Of a DNA stretch of 64,000 nt, positions 26,141 through 33,812 are shown one piece after another. The translations under genes and the position numbers were made by a program. The stretch's first letter is position 1. Each line of letters starts with the position of its first letter. The DNA is from CAZIAK01 sp964537035 (GTDB lineage: Bacteria > Planctomycetota > B15-G4). Below the pieces are notes generated by a model. It had not been told where the DNA came from. It searched no databases and saw only the letters and a list, made by a program, of their open reading frames with translations. The DNA is taken from assembly GCA_964537035.1 (NCBI GenBank), contig CAZIAK010000025.1:1-64000 (forward strand), read 5' to 3'.

Positions 26141-27793
26141 GACCGCCCTCTCAGAATCGTCCCGCTCCGTGTGCCTGGTCTCCCTGGGCTGCGCCAAGAA
26201 CCTGGTGGACAGCGAGGTCATGATGGGTCACCTCGACCGGGCTGGCATTGGCCTGGTCACCGAGCCCGAAGATGCGGACGTGGTCATCATCAACACCTGT
26301 GGCTTCATCGACGCGGCTCGGGAAGAGAGCGTCGACACGGTGCTTCAGTATGTCGCCATGAAGGAGCAGGGCGACGTGCGGGGCGTGGTGGTCACCGGCT
26401 GCCTGGTGCAGCTGCACGAGCAGCAGCTGGCGGAAGAGATCCCCGAGGTCGACGCGTTCTTGGGGCTCTCTGATTACTCGGGCGTGCCGTCCATCGTCGA
26501 CGCCGTGTTGGGGCACAAGGGCGCCATGCCCGGCCCGGACGACCTGCTGCCCAACAGTGGCCTGGTGGGTGGGGGCGAGAAAGGTGGGGACGCAGACCTG
26601 GGCCGAGCCCTGCTCACCCCGGCGCACACCGCGTACCTGCGCCTGGGCGAGGGCTGCAATCACATCTGCGCCTTCTGCGCGATCCCCAAGATTCGAGGCA
26701 AGCTGTCCAGCAAGCCCATGGAGGTGCTGGTCGAAGAGGCCTCGGCGCTCGCACAGCTGGGCACTCGCGAGATCACCCTGGTGGCCGAAGACTCCACCGA
26801 CTACGGCAAGGACCTGGGCCTGGGTTACGACCTGTCGGACCTGCTCATCGAGCTGGGCAAGATCGAGGGGCTGCGCTGGGTGCGGGTGATGTACGCCCAC
26901 CCGGCGACCCTCGATGAGCGGCTCGTGCGTACCATGGCCGAGGTGCCGAACGTGCTGCCCTACCTGGACATGCCCGTGCAGCACGGGGACAGCGGGGTGC
27001 TGAAAGCCATGCGCCGGGGCACGAGCGCCGAGCGCATTCGTCAGGTGGTGGGTCAGCTGCGGGAGGGGATCCCGGAGATCACCCTGCGCACGACGATCCT
27101 GGTGGGTTTTCCCGGTGAGACCGAGGAGGGTTTTCAGAACCTCATGGCCCTGCTCGAAGAGCTGCGCTTCGATCGCGTGGGTTGTTTCGTCTTCTCTGTC
27201 GAAGAGACCACGGAGGCCGCCAGGTTGCCAGGGGCTGTGAGCCGAGAGGTCGCCGAGGAACGTCAGGCCCAGGTCATGGCCCTGCAGCGCAGGCTGCTCA
27301 CGGACGCCAACCGGGCGCGCATCGGCAGCGAAGAAGAGATCTTGATCGACCTGGTCGAGGACCTCGAAGGGGTCCCTGGCCGCCTGGCCGTGGGCCGCAC
27401 CATGCGCGATGCCCTGCAGGTCGACGGCCAGGTGTTGGTCTCCCTGCCCGACGCCCCCGCCGACGCCCCCGCCGACGCCGACCCCGACGCCGACCCCGAC
27501 GTCAGCGACGAGGCGGGCGCGGCANNNNNNNNNNNNNNNNNNNNNNNNNNNNNNNNNNNNNNNNNNNNNNNNNNNNNNNNNNNNNNNNNNNNNNNNNNNN
27601 NNNNNNNNNNNNNNNNNNNNNNNNCGCCGACGCCGACCCCGACGCCGACCCCGACGTCAGCGACGAGGCGGGCGCGGCAGACGTACCCTGTGCTCCAGGT
27701 GCCGACTGGACCCCCGGCATGTTCGCCAGGGTCAAGATCACCGGCCAGAAGGGCTACGATCTCGTCGCTACCCCGTGCCCTCCAGCCCAGTAA
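26139..27793 (+). CDS. rimO: Ribosomal protein S12 methylthiotransferase RimO
   Basis: A radical-SAM enzyme that adds a methylthio group to the conserved Asp of ribosomal protein S12. The N-terminal MTTase domain has the three cluster cysteines in SLGCAKNLVDSE, INTCGFIDAA and VTGCLVQ. The radical-SAM cluster is GCNHICAFC. TRTILVGFPGETEEGF-type sequence and a C-terminal TRAM domain follow. The TRAM domain contains an acidic Ala/Asp/Pro repeat insert (DADPDADPD) in which the 27525-27624 gap falls. Collapsing the identical 55-bp flanks gives a continuous frame through PGMFARVKITGQKGYDL to TAA at 27791-27793, so the gene is intact. An in-frame GTG six bases upstream is an alternative start. Confidence 0.95.
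27525..27624. other. Assembly gap (100 N) inside rimO, flanks overlap by 55 bp
   Basis: 27470-27524 is identical to 27625-27679 (55 bases), so the gap is very probably an artefact of joining overlapping contigs. With 100 N left in place rimO appears frameshifted; with the overlap merged it is open. Confidence 0.95.
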
Positions 27794-27820
27794 GGCCCCC
27801 GCAGCCCCCACGGCATCGCC

Positions 27821-28435
27821 ATGAACCTGCCCAACAAGATCACCATGAGTCGGTTCGGCGTGGCCGTGCTGCTGTTCGGCTTTCTGGTGTACACCAACAC
27901 CTGCAGCGGTCCCGAGTGGTGGCAGCCCGCTCTGGCCGCAGGCGTCTTCATTCTCGCGGTGGCCACCGACGCCCTCGACGGCTACTACGCCCGCAAGCTG
28001 GGCATGCAGTCAGACTTCGGTCGCATCGCCGACCCGGTGGTGGACAAGATCATCGTCTGCGGCGCCTTCGTCTTCTTGATCTCGGTCCCCTGGGCGCGCG
28101 AGTACGTCTACGTGTGGATGGCCGTGGTGATGATCGGCCGCGAGTTTCTCGTGTCGGGTCTCCGTGGCTACATCGAGTCGCGGGGCGTTGCCTTTCCCTC
28201 ACGATGGGACGGCAAGCTCAAGATGGTGATGCAGTGCGTGGCCGTCCCCGCGGTCTTCGTGGTGCGCGCCGTCGACCTGAGCATCGGCCAGGAGTACCCC
28301 CTCGTTCTCGATATCTTCACCTGGATCGCCTACATCTCCGTCTGGACCACGTTCGTCATGACGGTGGTGTCCGGCGCCCGTTACGTGACGGCGGCGGCTG
28401 ATGTGCTGCGCGGGTCTGACGCCGGGGCCGCGTAG
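27821..28435 (+). CDS. pgsA: CDP-diacylglycerol-glycerol-3-phosphate 3-phosphatidyltransferase
   Basis: 204 residues with the full CDP-alcohol phosphotransferase signature D-x2-D-G-x2-A-R-x8-G-x3-D-x3-D (DALDGYYARKLG...GRIADPVVD). Several membrane helices flank it. The N-terminus NLPNKITMSRF is typical of PgsA. It makes phosphatidylglycerol phosphate from CDP-diacylglycerol in the inner membrane. It lies 27 bases after rimO. The next enzyme of the pathway, pgpA, is about 5 kb downstream. Confidence 0.95.
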   Translation: MNLPNKITMSRFGVAVLLFGFLVYTNTCSGPEWWQPALAAGVFILAVATDALDGYYARKLGMQSDFGRIADPVVDKIIVCGAFVFLISVPWAREYVYVWMAVVMIGREFLVSGLRGYIESRGVAFPSRWDGKLKMVMQCVAVPAVFVVRAVDLSIGQEYPLVLDIFTWIAYISVWTTFVMTVVSGARYVTAAADVLRGSDAGAA

Positions 28436-28469
28436 GTTCGGAGCGTGATGGGGCTCGTGGCGCTGGCTG

Positions 28470-28549
28470 GTCGGGTCAGAGCCGCACGAAGCAGGCGCTG
28501 AACGGCTACTGGCGAATACCGCTCCAGCTGTGGCTCTGATCTGCCCGAC
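28470..28549. terminator. Long imperfect hairpin downstream of pgsA
   Basis: GTCGGGTCAGAGCC (28470-28483) can pair with GGCTCTGATCTGCCCGAC (28532-28549), with a few unpaired bases in the second arm. It begins about 35 bases after the pgsA stop. No T-run follows. It may be a terminator or a 3' stabiliser. Confidence 0.4.
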
Positions 28550-28657
28550 GAGCAGAGATGGCACCGCGTGGAAAGCGGCGCCATTGTCTCGGGGGACAGG
28601 GTTCGTGGACGCCTGCCGTTTCTTGAGCTGATCTCAGCTGGCCACCACGACAGAGCG

Positions 28658-29407
28658 ATGATCCTCTTTCACGGCTACTACCGCCTGTGCCCTCGCCGCC
28701 TCGCGTTTCGCAACGACTACTGTCGTTCGTGCGAAGGCGAGACCGTTGCGTTCAAGGTGCGCACCTTCGACATCCTGTACGTCGACTTCATCCCAGTGTT
28801 GCCGGTGGGCTTCGGGACCCGTTGGGTCTGCTCCTGCTGCGACGAGACCTCCCATGCTCGTACGCGGATGAGCCGGCTGGCCAAATGGCTTGGGGCGTTG
28901 TTCTTCTTGGTCATGACCGCCGGTGCTTGGCTCGATCAAGGCGGGGTAGATGACGGCCTCAGGATTCCCGTGAGCCGGGTCGTCGCGCCGCTGGGAGCCC
29001 TGCTGTTTGCCCTGAGCGCGCTACGGACGCCGCTGCCACCGAAGTTGCATGGGAAACTCGAGGCGGTGCATCCGTCAACGGCGACGACTTGTCCCGCGTG
29101 CCAGGTGCCCTTGATCGACGGAGAAGAACTGTCTTGCCCCGAGTGTGGGATGGCGCGAGCGACCGGCGATGTCGCCGTGCAAGCAGCGTATGAGAGCGTT
29201 CGCCAGCGACAGGTGCTGGCCTACGCCGTTCTCTTCGCGTTGTTGGTCTGGGCGGGCCTGTCACCTTTCTCAGCTGAGATGTTTTTCGGGTTCCTGTTGG
29301 TGGCGGCCTTCTTGGTCTTCAACAACCGCTGCCCCAGTTGTGAGCACGCACCGGGAGGCGGCTTGCACCCCCGCGCTTGCTCAGCCTGCGGCATCCAGCT
29401 GCGCTAG
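28658..29407 (+). CDS. Membrane protein with two or three zinc-ribbon motifs
   Basis: About 249 residues; no named family. Cys pairs occur at the N-terminus (RLCPRRLAFRNDYCRSC), then WVCSCC, TTCPACQVPL...LSCPECG, and the C-terminus NRCPSCEH...RACSACG. These look like zinc ribbons. Four hydrophobic segments (about 91-107, 122-140, 185-201, 205-223) place it in the membrane with the ribbons probably in the cytoplasm. ATG 28658 leads straight into the first hydrophobic/Cys stretch; a GTG at 28568 is in frame. It stands ahead of a membrane/TPR/AAA+ gene set on the same strand and may belong with it. Confidence 0.7.
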   Translation: MILFHGYYRLCPRRLAFRNDYCRSCEGETVAFKVRTFDILYVDFIPVLPVGFGTRWVCSCCDETSHARTRMSRLAKWLGALFFLVMTAGAWLDQGGVDDGLRIPVSRVVAPLGALLFALSALRTPLPPKLHGKLEAVHPSTATTCPACQVPLIDGEELSCPECGMARATGDVAVQAAYESVRQRQVLAYAVLFALLVWAGLSPFSAEMFFGFLLVAAFLVFNNRCPSCEHAPGGGLHPRACSACGIQLR

Positions 29408-29576
29408 GGCGGCAAGCAGTGGGTGAGGACAGCCCGGCACCAGCCTGTCGAGGAGGTCGGCGAGAGTTGGCGCCAAGATTGCTGGCCGACATGCTCGATC
29501 TGGCGCACTCCAGCGCCCGCTTGGTGAAGACCCTATACTCACCGGGCTGCCGCAGGCGCTGGAGGATGAAGAAGAC

Positions 29577-30086
29577 GTGGACCATGACGACCTGCTCGAA
29601 CCGAGCCTGACCGAGGAAGACGATGCCACGGGATTCGCCATGCCCTGGAATCCATGGAGTGTCGTGGTGGCCTGCTTCTTCTGCGGAGCCTATGCCGGCG
29701 GGGCTCTGATGGCCTGGAACTTCCGGCGCCTCGGCCAGCCCCGTGACATCTTGCCCTGCTTGGCTGCCTTCCTCGTCGTGGGTCTGCTGCTGGCCGTCGG
29801 TCTGGGCTTGCTGATCCAAGAGGGTGTGGTGGCCATTGGAGATCAGGCCGACAAGCGACTCGCCCGCTTCGTTGCCGAGGCGCTCATCGTCGTGTTGGCC
29901 ATGGTCTTCGCCAAGCGCCAGAAGCGTCGCTATGACATCTATGTGCAATCCGGCGGCGAGCCGGGGCCGTTCCTGCGCTGGGGCGCGTTGGGCTTCCTGG
30001 TGGGCGGGGTCGCCACCGTGCTCGTTTATGGTGCCGTGTCCATGGCCTTGGGCATCCCCCAGGTCACGGCGCTGGTGGGGCAATGA
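29577..30086 (+). CDS. Small membrane protein of unknown function (TPR/AAA operon)
   Basis: About 169 residues. An acidic N-terminus (LLEPSLTEEDDATGF) precedes four hydrophobic segments (about 26-46, 57-79, 91-105, 135-158), with a basic loop AKRQKRRYDIYV between the last two. No family is recognised. The GTG start has GGAGG about 11 bases upstream; the reading frame stays open further up (an acidic coding-like stretch), so the true start could be earlier. The stop overlaps the start of the next gene (ATGA), so it is coupled to the TPR protein. Confidence 0.65.
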   Translation: MDHDDLLEPSLTEEDDATGFAMPWNPWSVVVACFFCGAYAGGALMAWNFRRLGQPRDILPCLAAFLVVGLLLAVGLGLLIQEGVVAIGDQADKRLARFVAEALIVVLAMVFAKRQKRRYDIYVQSGGEPGPFLRWGALGFLVGGVATVLVYGAVSMALGIPQVTALVGQ

Positions 30087-30997
30087 GCGAGCAGCTACCA
30101 GAGCAGCAACACATCGAGCTTCTCCTTGAGAAGGCGCAGCACTTCAACGCCACCGGGCGCCATGACCTGGCTCTCCTCCAACTTCACAAGGGTCTTCGCG
30201 ATGCAGCGGACGATGTGGCTCTGCTCGTCGAGCTGGCTCGAACCCACCTGCTCTCGGACGAGCTCGAAGAGGCCGAGCGCCAAGCTCGTCGGGCTTTGGC
30301 GCAAGAGCCCGGCAATGACGTGGCTCATTACCTCCTCGGCGCGACGCTCATGGACACCGGGCGTCACGTCGAAGCAGAGCTATGCTTGCTTGAGGCCTTG
30401 CGGATTGATCCCCACGACGCCTCGAACTTCCACATCTATGGTCTGCTCATGTTCAAGACGGGGCGTGCGGAGAAGGCGGAGCGACTCTATCGTCGGGCGC
30501 TGGCCCTGGACCCCGATCACGAGAACGTGCACGCTGCCCTGGCAGACCTGCTCGTGACTCAGAACCGCATTGGAGAGGCGGGTGTCCATGGTGATCACAG
30601 CCTCGCCTTGGCTCCAGATCAGGAGGGGGGGCACAGTGCTCAGGGCCATGCGGCTCTTGCTGCGGGGCGCCCGTTTCAGGCACGCCGGCACTATCGTGAG
30701 GCGCTGCGGCTGGGACCCGATGACGAACTCACTCGCGAGGCGTGGCTGAACGCTGACACCTGCTGCCGTTGGATTTACCTGCCCATGTACTACTGGTCTC
30801 TGATGGTCGAGCGCCTTCCGGGCCTGCAGTTCTTTGTCTGGGGAGTGATGATGTTGGCGTTCTTGCTGTTGCCCTTGCTCGGCGTGGCGAAGTCGAGTGT
30901 TGGCTTGCTGGCCATCGCCTACCTGGTTTTCGTGATCTACACCTGGGTGAGCACTCCGCTGCTCAAGGTGTGGACCCGGATCGTCCCTCCACGATGA
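30083..30997 (+). CDS. TPR repeat protein with C-terminal membrane helices
   Basis: 304 residues. About five TPR units run from LLEKAQHFNATGRHDLALLQ to HAALAAGRPFQARRHYREALRLGPDD; AHYLLGATLMDTGRHVEAELC and YGLLMFKTGRAEKAERLYRR are clear repeats. Two membrane helices follow (about 251-268 and 273-293). There is no signal peptide, so the TPR part should be cytoplasmic with a C-terminal anchor. Both ends overlap neighbouring genes by four bases (ATGA). TPRs bind protein partners; the adjacent AAA+ ATPase, which has its own TPR-like helices, is the obvious candidate. Confidence 0.8.
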   Translation: MSEQLPEQQHIELLLEKAQHFNATGRHDLALLQLHKGLRDAADDVALLVELARTHLLSDELEEAERQARRALAQEPGNDVAHYLLGATLMDTGRHVEAELCLLEALRIDPHDASNFHIYGLLMFKTGRAEKAERLYRRALALDPDHENVHAALADLLVTQNRIGEAGVHGDHSLALAPDQEGGHSAQGHAALAAGRPFQARRHYREALRLGPDDELTREAWLNADTCCRWIYLPMYYWSLMVERLPGLQFFVWGVMMLAFLLLPLLGVAKSSVGLLAIAYLVFVIYTWVSTPLLKVWTRIVPPR

Positions 30998-32310
30998 GCA
31001 CCATGGATATCGTCGCCGCGCTGCGCAAGGCCCTCGACAGTGATCCGCGCAACGGCACCTTGTGGTTGCACCTCGCCGATCTGCTGGACTCCCAGGGAGA
31101 CCTGGACCAGGCCATCGCTGCTGTGCGCACGGCCATGGAGATCGAAGAGAGCGCCCTGGCCGGCGGGCAGAAGTTGATCCCGTTGCTCCGCCGTGGAGGG
31201 CACCTTGCTGAGGCACTCATTCGCGTGGAGAAGCTGCTCGAGTCCGCAGACGACCCTGCGCTGCGCTTGGAGCGGGAGCGCATTCTCACGGCTCGCGGCG
31301 ACACTTCGGGGGAATCAGAGCAGCGCTCGCCGGAAGTGCCGAAGGCTGCCTCCCGGGATGACGAAGTGGCGGTGCCTGCACCCGTAGCAGGCCAGGAAGA
31401 CGTCGGTGACAACGATGACTGGGCCAGCCATTTCGACTGGGGTGAGCTTCACGTCAGTTTCGATGATGTGGTCGGACTCGAGGAGGTCAAGCGCCAGATC
31501 CACCTGCGCATCATCGCGCCCTTCACCAACGAGGAGATCTATCGGTCTTTCCAGCGAGAGGCTGGCGGTGGCTTGCTGATGTATGGCCCGCCGGGCTGCG
31601 GGAAGACCTTCGTGGCCAGGGCGACGGCAGGGGAGCTGAAGGCCCGCTTCGTGCCGGTGAGCATCCACGAGGTCGTGGACAAGTACTGGGGCGAGAGTGA
31701 AAAGTTCGTGCATGCCCTCTTTGATGAGGCGCGCAGGCATGGTCCCACCGTGCTTTTCTTCGACGAGTTTGACGCGCTCGGTTCGTCTCGCGGTCGAGGC
31801 GAGTCGCAGTTCTGGAAGACCCTGGTCAACCAGTTGCTCCAGGAGATGGATGGCATCAAAGGCAGGAGCCGCGACCTGCTGCTCTTCGCCGCGACCAACA
31901 TGCCCTGGAGCGTTGATGCGGCCTTTCGGCGCCCCGGTCGCTTCGACCGAGTGCTCTTCGTGCCACCGCCGGACGCTGCTGCACGGCGAGCCCTCCTGGC
32001 TCGACACTGTGAACGGCTTCCCGGTGCAGAGGGGCTCGACCTGCAGGCAGTAGCAGCTCGTACGAAGCTGTTTACAGGCGCTGATCTGAAGCACCTTTGC
32101 GAGCGTTCGTCCGAGACCGCCCTCGAACGCTCACTGGAGAGCGGAGAGGTTCATCCCGTCACCATGAGTCACTTCTCAGAAGCCCTCAACGATTTGCAGA
32201 GTTCAGCGATCGAGTGGTTCGCCACGGCGCGCAACTATGCCCGCTACTCGAATGACGGGGGACAGTATGACCACCTCGTGCGCTACCTGAAGTCCGTCAA
32301 ACAGTGGTGA
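30994..32310 (+). CDS. AAA+ ATPase with N-terminal TPR-like region
   Basis: 438 residues. The N-terminal ~110 residues are TPR-like helices (LWLHLADLLDSQGDLDQAIA). A linker follows, and then a classical AAA domain: Walker A GPPGCGKT (Lys204), pore-loop-like VVDKYWGESEK, and Walker B LFFDEFDA (Asp257, Glu258). Sensor-1 is FAATNMP and the arginine finger region is RRPGRFDR. The small C-terminal lid ends SAIEWFATARNYARYSNDGG, as in the Vps4/katanin-like and FtsH-like AAA branch. It probably acts as a hexameric remodelling ATPase. No protease domain is present. The ATG overlaps the stop of the TPR membrane protein, so the two are coupled. Confidence 0.9.
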   Translation: MSTMDIVAALRKALDSDPRNGTLWLHLADLLDSQGDLDQAIAAVRTAMEIEESALAGGQKLIPLLRRGGHLAEALIRVEKLLESADDPALRLERERILTARGDTSGESEQRSPEVPKAASRDDEVAVPAPVAGQEDVGDNDDWASHFDWGELHVSFDDVVGLEEVKRQIHLRIIAPFTNEEIYRSFQREAGGGLLMYGPPGCGKTFVARATAGELKARFVPVSIHEVVDKYWGESEKFVHALFDEARRHGPTVLFFDEFDALGSSRGRGESQFWKTLVNQLLQEMDGIKGRSRDLLLFAATNMPWSVDAAFRRPGRFDRVLFVPPPDAAARRALLARHCERLPGAEGLDLQAVAARTKLFTGADLKHLCERSSETALERSLESGEVHPVTMSHFSEALNDLQSSAIEWFATARNYARYSNDGGQYDHLVRYLKSVKQW

Positions 32311-32333
32311 GTCGGCAGTGACGGCGATGCGCT

Positions 32334-32998
32334 TCACCGCCCCGGTTCCGATGTCGCACCTCGGGAGCACACCGCCAACACCAGATAAAACACCAGACCC
32401 ACCAGAGCGCCCACGTGCCCACCGCCAGCTGCGCCGTGGATGACGAGCGGGAGGCAGAGAGACCGGCTCCACACCGTGAAGGCAGCCAAGGGCAGAGCTC
32501 CGCCCAAGAACAGCGAGACGAGATCACCGGGGGCGAAATGTGTGTGCGCCGAGCAGAACAGCGCCGAGGAGATGAGAATGGCCAGGGCCGTTCGGTAGCG
32601 CGTCGGCGGCAAGAACCGGCGCAAGAACACGAGGGCGAAGCCGCGATAGACCAGCTCTTCAGCGATGCGCGCGTAGCCCAGAAACAGCAGCATGGGCCAG
32701 CTGACTTTGCTGAAGGCCTCACGTAGCCCTGCGGCGTCGGTCGTCACGTCAGCAGACGAGGGCTCGCTGGGCCACCAGGCCAAGACAACGAGCAGGGTGG
32801 ACAGACCGAACGCCACCCGAGAGCCAGTTGCCAGAGCTCGGGTTCGCCGTTGTCTGCCGCCGACTCAGGACGGAACAGGGGCTCCAGAGGAGCCAGGAGC
32901 AGGCCGATGCCGCCCAGGTTGAGTACGGCATAGAAGGCGGTGATGCCGAGCAGATAAGCCCAGCCGAACGCGCGCTGCTTTCGTGAATCCCATGTCAT
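32334..32998 (-). CDS. CPBP family intramembrane metalloprotease, one-base frameshift
   Basis: The C-terminal part (32334 to about 32815) has the CPBP/Abi motifs EELVYRGFALVFLRRF (EExxxR), SSALFCSAHTHF and a final H in LVIHGAAGG, with several membrane helices. The N-terminal part (from ATG 32998, MTWDSRKQRAFGWAYLLG) is in another frame. The two join if one G is added in the run at 32813-32819 (WQLALG then VAFGLSTLLVV). All catalytic motifs survive, so a sequencing error is as likely as a true pseudogene. Its stop is 23 bases from the stop of the convergent AAA+ gene. Confidence 0.75.
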
Positions 32999-33262
32999 GA
33001 AGATCTGCCTGACGCGGCGGGTCGAGGCATGGCCTGACAGTTGCTCGACCGTAGGCTCAGATTACCAGAGGGCGCTGCGGCTCCTCGACATTGGCAGCAC
33101 AGCTTTCGCTTCCCCGAAGAGTGCCACCAGTCCAACGTTGGCAGTCAGCTCCGCAGCAGTTCTTGCCCAGATTGGCATCGCCTCGCCAGCCCGGGCATCC
33201 TGAGCGCCGTGAATGCCGACGACGAACGCCAAGATCACGGGCAGCCCCCGGCTTCCTCGCCC

Positions 33263-33781
33263 ATGCCCGCCAACGGCTCCCCCCTGCGACGCTGGCTGGG
33301 CACGGCCTGCGGCCCTGGCTATCTGCCCGGCGCTCCGGGTACCTGGGGGAGCCTGGCCACCCTGCTCGTCGTCGCCTGGCTGGTGGGGGTCGAGGGCTGG
33401 TTCGACGGCTTCCTGGCCGCGCCGGCAGCCGATGCCCCGGCCCTGCTCACCCAGCAGGCGCCCTTCGCCCTGGCCACCCTGCTCCTCTTCGTCCTCGGCG
33501 TGGCCCTGGGCCACAAGGCCCACATCGACTGGGGACGGCATGATCCGGGTGCCTTTGTGGTCGACGAGGTGGTGGGTCAGCTGATCCCCCTGCTGCCCTT
33601 GCTGGCCGGCCCGCTGCCTCCGTTCGGAGCGGCCCTGGCTTTCGTTCTCTTTCGTCTGTTCGACATCACCAAGCCTCCTCCCTGCCGATGGCTGGAGAGG
33701 TTGCCCGGCGGCGTCGGTATCATGGCGGACGACGTGGCCGCGGGGCTCCTTGCCGCGATCGGCGTCGTGCTGCTGAGCTGA
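33263..33781 (+). CDS. pgpA: Phosphatidylglycerophosphatase A
   Basis: 172 residues from ATG 33263, the usual family length. Signatures are GPGYLPGAPGTWGSLATL at the N-terminus, DPGAFVVDEVVGQ in the middle, and FRLFDITKPPP...GVGIMADDVAAG at the C-terminus, covering the acidic metal-binding residues. Three to four membrane helices. It removes the phosphate from phosphatidylglycerol phosphate, the product of PgsA. A GTG at 33209 is in frame but adds a tail not typical of the family; neither start has a clear ribosome site. Confidence 0.92.
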   Translation: MPANGSPLRRWLGTACGPGYLPGAPGTWGSLATLLVVAWLVGVEGWFDGFLAAPAADAPALLTQQAPFALATLLLFVLGVALGHKAHIDWGRHDPGAFVVDEVVGQLIPLLPLLAGPLPPFGAALAFVLFRLFDITKPPPCRWLERLPGGVGIMADDVAAGLLAAIGVVLLS

Positions 33782-33812
33782 GCGACCACATGTGCAACGA
33801 CGGTGAGAAGGC

